Below are positions 45,378 to 54,983 of a DNA stretch of 64,000 nt, in pieces. The stretch's first letter is position 1. Every line of letters starts with the position of its first letter. Source of the DNA: an uncultured Ruegeria sp. GTDB lineage: Bacteria; Pseudomonadota; Alphaproteobacteria; Rhodobacterales; Rhodobacteraceae. The stretch is taken from NCBI RefSeq assembly GCF_947500045.1, contig NZ_CANMQQ010000002.1:62001-126000 (forward strand), read 5' to 3'. A program made the position numbers and the translations under genes. The notes beneath the pieces are model-generated. The model was not told the DNA's origin, ran no database searches, and was given only the letters and a program-made list of their open reading frames with translations.

Positions 45378-46580
45378 ATGAACGTCAATAAGAGTGAACC
45401 AATAACCTACGTAAACCCATCACGTCTAACGCATTTTCTAAATTTGGCCTCTCTGAGCGACGAACTAAGAAAGGCTGTTCTTACGACTGAAGTAGGCTCA
45501 GTAGTCCTTGATGGTGACTGGGATCAGAATACTTTCCCCATGAAAGAAATGGATGTCTACAAGGCGTATCACGCGCATTTTAAGGATGGGGCACGATGGG
45601 AGGATACACCGTTTTATGCGCGGGTCCTTCGCGAAATCGACGGAGGTGCCGTTAAATGGGGTTGTCGCGATGAGGAGGCTCTCTCTCGACGAGTGAATAA
45701 GGATATTCCAGAGTTATACGAAGACATAGCGAAGGGTGGGTTCAAGTCGCAATCCGAGATCCAAGGAAATGGTACAAATAAGCTGTTGGCTTCGAAGTAC
45801 CTTGCAGATGAGGTTCGCGTTGCGATCGATCGCAACGGTCATTTCATTGCAATGGACGGACGCAACCGCTTGATCATCTCGCGATTGCAGAATCTGGAGT
45901 TGATCCCGGTCAGGGTCGTCCTTCGCCACCAAGCCTGGGCCGACTTTAAACAAAACATCTTGGACTACGCCGCAACGATCCCTTCGGGCAATGTCTACCA
46001 GAAGATCGATCATCCTGACTTGGCAACGATACCCGCTACCCATGTAGATGACCGCCTGCCTACGCTTCTTGAGGCAATGAAGGGGTATGACGCAAAGGGT
46101 AAGACCTTGATCGACATTGGCACCCACTGGGGTGCAGTTTCTCAGGGCATGGCTGGGCTTGGTTTTAAGTGCACTGCCATCGAGTCTAGCGATAAGGCTG
46201 CATTTTTTGCCGAGCGCATCACCCGTGCATCGGGCTTGGACATCGATGTCGTGAACCAAAATGTTTTCGATTTCCCAGATATCGAAAAAGCGGATGTGAT
46301 CGTTGTGCTAAATATCCTTCATCACTTCCTGAAGACAGAGCGTTTGTCTGAACAACTGACTACACTTCTCAAACGTATGAGCAACGCAGAAGTCATTCTG
46401 TTTCAGGCGCATGTGTCCGACCCTCCGGGTCAGATGAAGAACGCCTTCCGCAATCCGGATGAAGCGCAGTTTGTCGCATACATCAAGGAACACACCGGAA
46501 TTCAAAATGCGCGTTCCTTGGGGCGCGCGCGCGACGGGCGCGAAATGTTCATTCTCTGGCGCGATGGTGTATCACTCTAA
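45378..46580 (+). CDS. ParB-like domain fused to SAM-dependent methyltransferase
   Basis: 400 residues. The N-terminal half contains VVLDGDWDQNTFP, DGARWEDTPFYARVL and a ParB/sulfiredoxin-like segment FIAMDGRNRLIISRLQNLEL then IPVRVVLRH (about 153-182). The C-terminal half is a Rossmann methyltransferase: motif I TLIDIGTHWGAVSQGMAG (about 242-259), acidic IESSD, and post-motif VIVVLNILHHFLKTE (about 313-327). The function is unknown; possible roles are modification of surface glycans or small molecules. AT-richer codon use and position beside tRNA-Thr suggest horizontal acquisition. A 12-bp hairpin follows at 46625. Confidence 0.65.
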   Translation: MNVNKSEPITYVNPSRLTHFLNLASLSDELRKAVLTTEVGSVVLDGDWDQNTFPMKEMDVYKAYHAHFKDGARWEDTPFYARVLREIDGGAVKWGCRDEEALSRRVNKDIPELYEDIAKGGFKSQSEIQGNGTNKLLASKYLADEVRVAIDRNGHFIAMDGRNRLIISRLQNLELIPVRVVLRHQAWADFKQNILDYAATIPSGNVYQKIDHPDLATIPATHVDDRLPTLLEAMKGYDAKGKTLIDIGTHWGAVSQGMAGLGFKCTAIESSDKAAFFAERITRASGLDIDVVNQNVFDFPDIEKADVIVVLNILHHFLKTERLSEQLTTLLKRMSNAEVILFQAHVSDPPGQMKNAFRNPDEAQFVAYIKEHTGIQNARSLGRARDGREMFILWRDGVSL

Positions 46581-46893
46581 GTGGCGTTTCATAGATAGCC
46601 ACGGACGCAAGTCAATGATTGTTTGCACCGTTCAAGCTGGGCTTGAACGGTGCTCTCTTCACCTTGCGATCGCACAAAACTGTGTATCGTCTGATCACCG
46701 GGTCACTCTGTCGAGATAGACGGCCCTTTGAGTTGCACAGAAAAGACAAGTACTGACATTGAGCCTTTGGCGCAGCAAAACCTTAGAAGAAATGTCGTAT
46801 GATATTGTCAAGTCTTACATACATTAAATCATTACCGCGTAATCAGTTACCTGATAATCACTAGGTTCGATGATTCATTCGGACCGGCCAAAC
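46581..46893. other. Intergenic region after the methyltransferase gene
   Basis: 313 bp. It holds the terminator-like hairpin at 46625-46653 and an AT-rich stretch at about 46790-46880. No gene is supported on either strand; the 86-codon frame at 46459-46719 is a shadow overlapping the end of the methyltransferase gene. Confidence 0.5.
46625..46653 (+). terminator. Hairpin terminator after the methyltransferase gene
   Basis: GCACCGTTCAAG (46625-46636) pairs perfectly with CTTGAACGGTGC (46642-46653) around loop CTGGG. TCTCTTC follows, a weak T-rich tail. It is 45 bp after the stop. Confidence 0.65.
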
Positions 46894-47334
46894 TCACTGT
46901 TTATCGGCATCCTCGGACGATACTTCTTCTAGTGTGGCATCCGATGGCTTTAGCGATAGCGGCGGGTCTTGCGGTTGCTCTGAAATCGGGGCAGGGGCGG
47001 CGACAGGCGGTTTGGCAAGTATTTCGTCAGGGCCAGGCACCGGACGGGGTGTGGGGGTGTCGTCCTGCTCGGGCGCTTCGGGTTGCGCGTCCTCTTCCAC
47101 AGCTAAGGCCCGGCGGAACACCAGTACATTGCGCCAGTTGGTGGTCGATCCGGTTAGCCCCGAACGCTCTTCGCTGGGCAGCAGCTCGGCGCGTTGATAT
47201 TCCCAGCCATCCTGACCTATCTGGTTCAGCAATTGCTCGATCGAGGTCGCAAACCGGCCTTCGGGCGTTTTTACGCCCTTCGCCTTCGTGCCCTTCTGCG
47301 GAGCGGGGACAACTTTGTATTCGTAGCGCTGCAT
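46894..47334 (-). CDS. DUF4177 domain protein with Pro/Glu-rich tail
   Basis: 146 residues from ATG 47332-47334. The N-terminal MQRYEYKVVPAP then LLNQIGQDGWEYQRAELLP is the DUF4177 core, about 60 residues. The rest is a disordered Pro/Ala/Glu-rich tail (PEAPEQDDTPTPRPVPGPDE). Function unknown. Monocistronic on the minus strand, between the AT-rich patch and pepT. Confidence 0.75.
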   Translation of the reverse strand: MQRYEYKVVPAPQKGTKAKGVKTPEGRFATSIEQLLNQIGQDGWEYQRAELLPSEERSGLTGSTTNWRNVLVFRRALAVEEDAQPEAPEQDDTPTPRPVPGPDEILAKPPVAAPAPISEQPQDPPLSLKPSDATLEEVSSEDADKQ

Positions 47335-47432
47335 CAACTGGTCCTGATTGCCATGTCGGGGCAAATTAACATTTTGACAGGCGGGCGAAAGCTAAGATCA
47401 CGCTTAAGCGAATTTCGGCCCGCACTGTGACT

Positions 47433-48671
47433 TTAGGCCCGCGCAGCCTTGCCGACCAGCGACAGGCAAACCTCGGTTGCCACCGCCATGTCCTGCACTG
47501 AAATCCACTCCAGCGGGCCATGGATGCATTGCATGCCGGTAAAGATATTGGGACAGGGTGTGCCGAACTCGGTCAGCCGCGACCCGTCGGTGCCGCCCCG
47601 GATCGGGACGGAAATGGGCTCGACCCCCTGTTCTCGGCAAGCGTCGCGGGCAAGATCGACCGGGGTCATGTCCTTTTCCAGCCAATAGCGCATATTGCGG
47701 TACTGGTGCGAAATCTCGCAGGTGATCTGGGCGCGCGGCTCAGTGGCCTGTACGGCGGCACAGACTTGACGCACGATCTCGCGCTGCACCTCAAGCCCCT
47801 CCATCTCGAAATCACGCAGGATCAGCTTGACCTCCATCTCGGAGGAGCCGCCGTTCATATCGGTTACATGGATGAATCCTTGACGCTCATCCGTTACCTC
47901 GGGGGTCATCGTTGCCTGAGGCAGCGTTTGCACGATCTTGGCTGCCAGATGTGCGGCGTTGACCATCTTGTCCTTGGCCAGACCGGGATGGATCGACACG
48001 CCGGTGATCTTGATCACCGCGCGATCAGCCGAAAAGCTCTCGTATTCGATCTCACCCAGTTCCTGACCATCCAGAGTATAGGCGAAATCCGCGCCCAGAT
48101 CCTTGGGCAGTGCCTCGGTAACGCCGCGCCCGATCTCTTCATCGGGTGTAAAGGCAATACGAATCGGACCGTGCGGGGTGTCCTTGTTCTCCAGCAGGTG
48201 TCGCGCCAACGTCATCAGGATCGAAACACCTGCCTTGTCATCCGCGCCCAACAGGGTCGTGCCCGACGCGGTAATCACATCGTGCCCGATCTTCTCAGCC
48301 AGATAAGGATGTTTCTCGGGTGAGAGCACCAGATCGGGATCATCGGGGAAAGTTATCTCTCCGCCATTATACCCTTTGATCACCCGCGGTTTGACCCCGG
48401 TTGCATTGAACTGAGGTGCCGTATCCACATGCGCCAGAAACCCGATGGTCGGCCCCTCGGCAGTGCCGGGGATTGTTGCCACCACAACGCTGTCACCAGT
48501 CATCTGCACATCATGTGCCCCGATCTCGGTCAGCTCCTGCTGCAGCAGGTTCAGCATGTCCATCTGGATTGCGCTGCTGGGTGTCGAGGGCGAGGTTTCA
48601 ACGCTCTGACTGTCGATGGCTGCATAGCGCACCAGCCGGGTTTCCAGTTCCTGATCAAAACGATTTTTCAT
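47433..48671 (-). CDS. pepT: Peptidase T (tripeptide aminopeptidase)
   Basis: 412 residues, M20 metallopeptidase. Zinc ligands and catalytic residues appear in IGFLAHVDTAPQFNATG, LLGADDKAGVSILM, FTPDEEIGRG, and SVPIRGGTDGSRLTEFGTP. It removes the N-terminal residue of tripeptides in the cytoplasm. Upstream, the 151-bp gap to gatB carries paired TGTACA-core sites, identical in spacing to those before the Phd/YefM-like gene. Confidence 0.95.
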   Translation of the reverse strand: MKNRFDQELETRLVRYAAIDSQSVETSPSTPSSAIQMDMLNLLQQELTEIGAHDVQMTGDSVVVATIPGTAEGPTIGFLAHVDTAPQFNATGVKPRVIKGYNGGEITFPDDPDLVLSPEKHPYLAEKIGHDVITASGTTLLGADDKAGVSILMTLARHLLENKDTPHGPIRIAFTPDEEIGRGVTEALPKDLGADFAYTLDGQELGEIEYESFSADRAVIKITGVSIHPGLAKDKMVNAAHLAAKIVQTLPQATMTPEVTDERQGFIHVTDMNGGSSEMEVKLILRDFEMEGLEVQREIVRQVCAAVQATEPRAQITCEISHQYRNMRYWLEKDMTPVDLARDACREQGVEPISVPIRGGTDGSRLTEFGTPCPNIFTGMQCIHGPLEWISVQDMAVATEVCLSLVGKAARA

Positions 48672-48772
48672 GAGTGCTCACCTTTTTGTCTCGGGGATGA
48701 GAAAGCGCATTCGGGCAGGGAGTCAAGCCGATGGCTTGCCCATTTTGAGCGCTCTGAAATTAACTTTTCATT

Positions 48773-48818
48773 ATGTACAAGTCGAACAAACCCCTGCATG
48801 GGGCTTGTACAACTCGGA
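48773..48818 (-). promoter_or_regulatory. Paired TGTACA-core operator upstream of pepT
   Basis: ATGTACAAGTCG (48773-48784) and TTGTACAACTCG (48805-48816) are again 32 bp apart. The right copy shares a perfect 14-base run with the copy at 25622-25635. Between them AAACCCC-TGCAT-GGGG forms a short hairpin that could end gatB transcription. Located 102 bp before the pepT ATG. Confidence 0.45.
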
Positions 48819-48822
48819 AGAT

Positions 48823-50334
48823 TTACGAATTCAGCTTTTTGCTGATCAATTCGTTAACGGCCTTTGGATTGGCCTTGCCACCGGTGGCTTTCATCACCTG
48901 ACCAACGAACCAGCCGGCAAGTTTCGGGTTCACTTTGGCCTTCTCAACCTGCGCTGGATTGGCGGCGATGATCTCATCCAAAGCGGCCTCAATCGCGCCG
49001 GTATCGGTCACCTGTTTCATGCCACGCTCTTCGACGATCTGCGCCGGATCACCACCTTCGGTATAGACAATCTCGAACAGATCCTTGGCGATCTTGCCAG
49101 AGATGGCATCCGAGGCGATCAGGTCGATGATGCCTCCAAGTTGGGCCGGAGATACAGGCGAGGCGGTGATGTCGTGGTCTTCTTTTTTCAGGCGGCCAAA
49201 CAGCTCGTTGATCACCCAGTTCGCGGCCAGTTTGCCATTGCGTCCTTTGGCGACCTCTTCGAAATAGGCCGCTGATTCCACATCGGCGGTCAGCACCGAT
49301 GCATCATAGTCTGTCAAGCCGAACTCGCTGATAAATCTGGTTTTTTTGTCGTCCGGTAGCTCGGGCAGCTTGGCGGCGATGTCGTCCACCCAAGCCTGTT
49401 CGATCTCCAGCGGTAGCAAGTCAGGGTCGGGAAAATAGCGGTAATCATGCGCTTCTTCCTTCGACCGCATCGAGCGGGTTTCGCCCTTGTCCGGGTCATA
49501 CAGGCGGGTTTCCTGGTCGACCTTACCACCCCCTTCGACGATGGCGATCTGACGGCGAGCTTCAACCTCGATCGCCTGCTGAATGAACCGCATCGAATTC
49601 ATGTTCTTGATCTCGCATCGTGTACCCAGATGCGAAAAATCCTGTGTTTCCTGATACTTCTCGTAAGCGCCCGGCAAACAGATCGAGACGTTCACATCCG
49701 CGCGCAGGTTGCCGTTCTGCATGTTGCCATCACAGGTACCTAAGTAGCGCAGGATTTGGCGCAGCTTCACGATGTAAGCGGCAGCCTCTTCGGGGCCACG
49801 GATATCGGGGCGGCTGACGATCTCCATCAGGCAAACACCGGTCCGGTTCAGGTCGACGAAGGACATATGCGGGTCCATGTCGTGGATTGATTTGCCCGCG
49901 TCTTGTTCCATGTGGATGCGTTCGATCCGCACCATGCGTGCGGTGCCGTCACCCATCTCAACCAATACCTCACCTTCGCCCACAATAGGCTGATAAAGTT
50001 GGGAAATTTGGTAACCCTGCGGCAAATCAGGGTAGAAATAGTTCTTACGGTCAAAGGCCGATTTCAGGTTGATTTCCGCCTTAAGGCCCAACCCGGTGCG
50101 CACCGCCTGCTCAACGCAATACTCGTTGATCACCGGCAGCATCCCCGGCATCGCCGCGTCCACGAAGGCCACGTTCGAGTTCGGCTCGGCCCCGAATTGG
50201 GTCGACGCGCCCGAGAACAGTTTTGCATTGGATGAGACCTGAGCGTGCACCTCCATCCCGATCACCAGCTCCCAATCGTGCTTGGCCCCGGCAATGGTTT
50301 TGGGTTTGGGCATATCAAATGTCAGGTCGAGCAT
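48823..50334 (-). CDS. gatB: Aspartyl/glutamyl-tRNA amidotransferase subunit B
   Basis: 503 residues from ATG 50332-50334, with GAGG six bases upstream; the frame opens at a TTG four codons earlier. [42 protein letters not shown] and the YQDTQ-like kinase region mark GatB; the C-terminal YqeY tail (about 390-503) ends [11 protein letters not shown]. It phosphorylates and amidates Glu-tRNA-Gln or Asp-tRNA-Asn with GatAC. Confidence 0.96.
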   Translation of the reverse strand: MLDLTFDMPKPKTIAGAKHDWELVIGMEVHAQVSSNAKLFSGASTQFGAEPNSNVAFVDAAMPGMLPVINEYCVEQAVRTGLGLKAEINLKSAFDRKNYFYPDLPQGYQISQLYQPIVGEGEVLVEMGDGTARMVRIERIHMEQDAGKSIHDMDPHMSFVDLNRTGVCLMEIVSRPDIRGPEEAAAYIVKLRQILRYLGTCDGNMQNGNLRADVNVSICLPGAYEKYQETQDFSHLGTRCEIKNMNSMRFIQQAIEVEARRQIAIVEGGGKVDQETRLYDPDKGETRSMRSKEEAHDYRYFPDPDLLPLEIEQAWVDDIAAKLPELPDDKKTRFISEFGLTDYDASVLTADVESAAYFEEVAKGRNGKLAANWVINELFGRLKKEDHDITASPVSPAQLGGIIDLIASDAISGKIAKDLFEIVYTEGGDPAQIVEERGMKQVTDTGAIEAALDEIIAANPAQVEKAKVNPKLAGWFVGQVMKATGGKANPKAVNELISKKLNS

Positions 50335-50411
50335 GGCGCGCCTCAATTCTGCAGAAATCTAAGTCTGCGTATTAGGCCCGGCGCGCCAAAGGGGCAAGGG
50401 GCAATGGGGGT

Positions 50412-51671
50412 TTAGTTCCCCGAGAACTGCAGGCCAGACGGGGTGAAGGTCACTCTCTGGCCACTGCGCAGTTCGTCCCGCAATAAATTGGCGATAGCCT
50501 TCAGCGCATCACGGCGGCCACTGGCTGCAAACCGCTCGGCAGAGTTGACGCGCAGGCTGTTGTTGAACCCATTGGCCGCGTGCGCCCAAATCATCGGGTG
50601 CAGCTCGGTCAGATGATCACGGATCAGCCAGTTTGCGGCCTCGCAAATCTGTTTCCGTGCGATGTCAGCTTTTGCGCTGCGGCCCATCCCGTTTTGCAAG
50701 GTGATCGCGCAATAGGCGGTCAGCAGGTTGATGGTTTGCTGATCGGGACGACGCGCAACAATATCGCGCAGGCCTTCCAAAAAATACTCGACATCGACGC
50801 GCGCGCAGGCTTCGTCATCCAGCGCGATGGCGTCGAACTGGGCCCAGGTGTACCCGCCTGCGCCCCAAATTTTCTGAGTCCGTGCGGCATTGCGCAGGGC
50901 CTGAACCTCAAGCTGTTCATAGCTGCCAAACCAACGGGGCAACAGATGGCTGCCCATCGCGCGCATATGGCGGTGGTTCTGAGGGTCAAGGGTGATCAGC
51001 GCTTCATACTTATCGGCAACGCGAGTTCGCGGGTCGATGTGACCTGCCAGCAGGGCGCAATCCGCCGCGGCAATCGCAGGGCTGTCCGGCATCGACGCAC
51101 GACATCCCGGCAGCAGAGCAGCAGCGCGGTCGAAATGCGCCGCACAGCGGGATTGATGTAACGGTGGCAAGGCTTCGGGATGTGCTGTCCCGCGCCATGC
51201 CCAGGCTAGATCAATATGGGCAAGCGCGACAACCAGCGCGATCATCGGATCGTCAGGATAGTTCTGAATCTCACCTTCAAGTTCGGATATCCCACACAGC
51301 AGATCATAGTCCGACAGCGCCTTGCCATCAGACAGGGCATGTTCGACAGCAAGAACCACATCCGCACGCGCGCCAAAGGCCAGCAGATCAGTGACCGGCT
51401 GGCCGCAGGGAGTGGTTTTTAGCTCCGCGTCCGCTGCGCGCATCTCTTGCGACAGTTCAGCCCACATATCCTGCCGCGCCAGATAGCGGCCACGCTCAAT
51501 CACCTGATGTCCGACCACATCACCCTCGCTAGTTTCGGCAATCGGGATGTTCAGTTGCCCCGAGGCAACAAGCCAAGCCGCAGCATCAGCGACCGATGCA
51601 GGCATAGGTGTTGGGGTGGGATCGGAGGAACCGACAATACGGGCGGCAAACGCCTTCATAGACCAAAACAT
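50412..51671 (-). CDS. Hypothetical protein, possibly helical repeat
   Basis: 419 residues, no signal peptide or membrane helix. Alternating helices (LARQDMWAELSQEMRAADAE, AALLPGCRASMPDSPAIAAA, YEALITLDPQNHRHMRAMG) look like irregular TPR-type repeats, and the LDPQN motif is typical of TPR turns. The N-terminal extension is Ala/Pro-rich. I do not recognise the family. It stands alone, 77 bp upstream of gatB on the same strand. Confidence 0.6.
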   Translation of the reverse strand: MFWSMKAFAARIVGSSDPTPTPMPASVADAAAWLVASGQLNIPIAETSEGDVVGHQVIERGRYLARQDMWAELSQEMRAADAELKTTPCGQPVTDLLAFGARADVVLAVEHALSDGKALSDYDLLCGISELEGEIQNYPDDPMIALVVALAHIDLAWAWRGTAHPEALPPLHQSRCAAHFDRAAALLPGCRASMPDSPAIAAADCALLAGHIDPRTRVADKYEALITLDPQNHRHMRAMGSHLLPRWFGSYEQLEVQALRNAARTQKIWGAGGYTWAQFDAIALDDEACARVDVEYFLEGLRDIVARRPDQQTINLLTAYCAITLQNGMGRSAKADIARKQICEAANWLIRDHLTELHPMIWAHAANGFNNSLRVNSAERFAASGRRDALKAIANLLRDELRSGQRVTFTPSGLQFSGN

Positions 51672-51799
51672 GGCAAAACTCGAACTGGAACAAATATATA
51701 ACCCGTTCAGTTTGCCAAAAAAAGTGTACTCAAATCAAGAGTGAGCCCCTCAGAGTCATCGAATCTGGTGCTAATTAGGCCCTGAACCCATGAATCGTT

Positions 51800-52228
51800 T
51801 CAGAAAACTCTAAAATGATGGCGCTCAACGGCGAATCCTGCCGTGTTTAAGACATCTTCTAGTTTCCAATGTGATGGCAACGACTCAGTCGGTAGAGGCA
51901 GAAGCTTGTCGGATTTCAGCATGGCCGATACGCGGACCGAGAAATCCCAACGGGTGTCGAACTGAAAGCGATCCACTTTGGACAGGTCAAGCTGCCCCTG
52001 ACGCTGGCCAGTGTGCCAACGCAATGAATTGCCGGACAGTTCCATTCCGGCGCTCGTGTTCCTTATGACATCCCAAAGTGCGGGCAATGTGGTCAGGGCC
52101 AGCAGAGCCATCAGCCACCAAACCGCGTCCAGCAGGATCATCAGCCCGATCAGCACCGTATAGATGCCGATCAGGATCAGAACCGCGCGCGGATTGCGGT
52201 TCCGCCGGGTGAACTGATAGGCAATCAT
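51800..52228 (-). CDS. Small membrane protein after pepN
   Basis: 142 residues with two hydrophobic segments (about 16-33, AVLILIGIYTVLIGLMIL, and about 37-52) and a C-terminal beta-rich part (LRWHTGQRQGQLDLSKVDRF, FDTRWDFSVRVSAML) like a PH-type membrane protein. The ATG overlaps the pepN stop by 4 bp (ATGA), so it is coupled to pepN. No named family. Confidence 0.7.
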   Translation of the reverse strand: MIAYQFTRRNRNPRAVLILIGIYTVLIGLMILLDAVWWLMALLALTTLPALWDVIRNTSAGMELSGNSLRWHTGQRQGQLDLSKVDRFQFDTRWDFSVRVSAMLKSDKLLPLPTESLPSHWKLEDVLNTAGFAVERHHFRVF

Positions 52229-54777
52229 GCACCCAGGATGCGCGTGACCATCTCGGTTGTGTCGCGCGAAAGGTTCGGCGTCTCGGCGATACGGCTGAGT
52301 TGAGCGCGGATCAAGGCCTGACGATCGGCATCATAGCGTTTCCATGTCTGGAAGGCGCCGCACATCCGGGCGGTGGTTTGTGGGTTCACCGGATCAAGTC
52401 GAATCAGCCAGTCCGCCAGCAGCGCATATCCCGCCCCGTCCGCTTGGTGAAATCCCGCGTGGCTGCCAGCCAGTGATCCCATCAGCGCGCGGAATCGGTT
52501 GGGGTTTTTCCAATTGAAATCAGCGTGCTCGGTCAGTCTGCGTGCAGTTTCGACCGTATTCTCGGGGCCGGTCATCGTGACCTGCAGGGCGAACCATTTG
52601 TCCATGACCAACCGGTCATGCTGCCACTGATCGTAGAAGCCCGCCAGTTCCGCTTCGCCTTTGCCCGCGCGCAGCAGACAGGACAGGGCCGTCAATTGCA
52701 GGGTCATATTGTCAGCACGTGCATAGCCTTCGGCCGCCTTGAGGCCGCCGTCAAGCCGCGAGGTCAGGGCTAGTGCCGCGCCACCCAAGGCCCGTTTGCC
52801 AGATTGCTCCGCATCCGGTTGGTAAGGGCCATCCACCAGCGTTTCACTGTGAAGCCGGGGCAGCAGGTCCTGAACATGCTGGGCCGTGGCTTGCCGCAGG
52901 GTTTCAACTGCGCTCCAGATCGCCATCGGGTCAGGTGTGATCCCTTTGTCATGCAGTTCAGCTGCCAGTTCCGACTGCGTCGGTAGGCCCAGCATCAGCG
53001 CGCGATAGGCTGGGTCCAAAGCCTTGTCCCGCAGCACCGCCTGCAAGCCGTCAAGATAGTCGGCATCTGGCGTCGCCTCATCGGTGATCATACGCAGCAG
53101 GGTATCTTCGGCCAGTGAGCGCCCCGCTTGCCAGCGATTGAACGGATCGGTGTCATGGGCCAACAGGAAGGCGCGCGCTGCATTCGTGGGTTCGTGTTCC
53201 AGGATCACGGGGGCCGAAAAATCCCGCAGGATCGACGGCACGGGTTTGGAGGCGAGATCGGTGAAGGTAAAGCTTTGCTCGGCCTCGGTCAGTTCGAATA
53301 CCTCGGTGGCGCGTACCTCATCCCCGTTCGGGCCAAGCAGGCCAATGGCCACTGGGATGACCTGAGGTTGCTTGTCTTCCTGCCCTGGTGTCGGCTCAGT
53401 CCGTTGGCGGAGCGTCAGGGTATAGGTGCCATCGGCCCAGCCCTCGGCGACCGAGACGCGGGGGGTGCCCGATTGGCTGTACCAGCGTTTGAACTGGCTC
53501 AGATCGCGGCCCGTGGTGTCTTCAAACACTTTCAGCCAGTCTTCGATGGTGCAGGCCTGCCCGTCATGACGTTCGAAATAAAGGTCCAGCGCTTGCGCAT
53601 AGGCCTCATCGCCGACCAGCCGTTTCAGCATACCGATGACCTCAGCGCCTTTCTCGTAGACGGTTGAGGTGTAGAAGTTGTTGATTTCCTGAAAACTCTC
53701 AGGGCGCACCGGGTGAGACAAAGGGCCATTATCCTCGGGGAACTGCCGCGCGCGCAGGTCGATGGCATCGTGGATACGCTTCACCGGGGCCGAGCGCATG
53801 TCGGATGTGAACTGCGCATCGCGGAACACGGTCAGACCTTCTTTCAGACACAGCTGGAACCAGTCGCGGCAGGTGATGCGATTGCCAGTCCAGTTGTGGA
53901 AATACTCATGCGCGATGATCGCCTCGATCCGTTCGAAATTCATATCGGTCGAGGTTTCGGGGCTGGCCAGCACCGCGGAGGAGTTGAAGATGTTCAGCCC
54001 CTTATTCTCCATCGCGCCCATGTTGAAATCGTCAACAGCCACAATATTGAACACGTCCAGATCGTATTCACGGCCATAGACGTCCTCGTCCCATTTCATC
54101 GACTTTTTCAGCGCCTCCATACCGAAAGCACATTTGCCTTCGTCCCCGGGACGGACCCAAAGGTTCAGTTCGACGTTACGACCGGATTTTGTGGTGAATT
54201 TTCCGGGATGAGCGATCAGGTCGCCCGCGACCAGCGCGAACAGATAGGCAGGTTTGGGCCAGGGATCGATCCATTCGGCCCAGCCATCGCCCTGACCCGA
54301 TGGGTTGCCGTTGGACAGAAGCACTGGAAGGTCACCATTGATGCGCACGGTGAACGTCGACATCACATCGGGGCGGTCCGGGTAGTAGGTGATCTTGCGA
54401 AAGCCTTCGGCCTCGCACTGGGTGCAATACATGCCGTTCGACATGTAAAGACCTTCAAGCGCGGTGTTGTTGCCGGGATCGATCTCTACCACGGCCTCCC
54501 AAACGAAGGGCGCGTCGGGAACCGTGGCGGTCAGCCCTTCGGGGGTCACATCAGGCGTGATCTTGGCGCCATCAATTGCGGCGCTGATCAAATTCAAACC
54601 TTCGCCGTGCAGAAAGAATGTGCGCGAAGTGGCGTCGGGGTTCGGGCAAAACGCGATACGAGACGTCACGCGCGTCGCATTTGGGGCCAGATCAAAGGTC
54701 AGATGTACGTTGTCCACCAGAAAGCCGAACGGGGTGTAGTCTTTCAGATAGATCGTGGTGGGGGCGGCATCGTGCAT
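52225..54777 (-). CDS. pepN: Aminopeptidase N
   Basis: 850 residues. Zinc site H290-E291-x2-H294 with E313 (HEYFHNWTGNRITCRDWF, LKEGLTVFRD) and substrate motif GAMENKGLNIFN. The N-terminal beta domain and large helical C-terminal domain give the usual PepN length. It releases N-terminal residues of peptides in the cytoplasm. It is first of a two-gene unit with the small membrane protein, and divergent from glcB across 206 bp. Confidence 0.96.
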   Translation of the reverse strand: MHDAAPTTIYLKDYTPFGFLVDNVHLTFDLAPNATRVTSRIAFCPNPDATSRTFFLHGEGLNLISAAIDGAKITPDVTPEGLTATVPDAPFVWEAVVEIDPGNNTALEGLYMSNGMYCTQCEAEGFRKITYYPDRPDVMSTFTVRINGDLPVLLSNGNPSGQGDGWAEWIDPWPKPAYLFALVAGDLIAHPGKFTTKSGRNVELNLWVRPGDEGKCAFGMEALKKSMKWDEDVYGREYDLDVFNIVAVDDFNMGAMENKGLNIFNSSAVLASPETSTDMNFERIEAIIAHEYFHNWTGNRITCRDWFQLCLKEGLTVFRDAQFTSDMRSAPVKRIHDAIDLRARQFPEDNGPLSHPVRPESFQEINNFYTSTVYEKGAEVIGMLKRLVGDEAYAQALDLYFERHDGQACTIEDWLKVFEDTTGRDLSQFKRWYSQSGTPRVSVAEGWADGTYTLTLRQRTEPTPGQEDKQPQVIPVAIGLLGPNGDEVRATEVFELTEAEQSFTFTDLASKPVPSILRDFSAPVILEHEPTNAARAFLLAHDTDPFNRWQAGRSLAEDTLLRMITDEATPDADYLDGLQAVLRDKALDPAYRALMLGLPTQSELAAELHDKGITPDPMAIWSAVETLRQATAQHVQDLLPRLHSETLVDGPYQPDAEQSGKRALGGAALALTSRLDGGLKAAEGYARADNMTLQLTALSCLLRAGKGEAELAGFYDQWQHDRLVMDKWFALQVTMTGPENTVETARRLTEHADFNWKNPNRFRALMGSLAGSHAGFHQADGAGYALLADWLIRLDPVNPQTTARMCGAFQTWKRYDADRQALIRAQLSRIAETPNLSRDTTEMVTRILGA

Positions 54778-54983
54778 CTCGGGGACTCATCGATTAGGAA
54801 TCTGGCGCGACGTTATGGTCTTCACCGCGAAGCTGCAACCGACAGGTCACCTTGTTCATTTGTTTGAGCTGTTTCACGTAAAACCGACAATCTGCAATGG
54901 CAAAAGCAAAATTTGCCTATCGGAAACAAACCCCCTAATTGAAGAGCGCATACAATGGCACACAATTCGAGGAGATTCGGAAC

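Noticed and set aside
46839..46866. Attachment-site duplicate of tRNA-Thr
   Set aside because: The longest exact match to the tRNA is about nine bases; too short to list as an att site, so it is mentioned only as a possibility.
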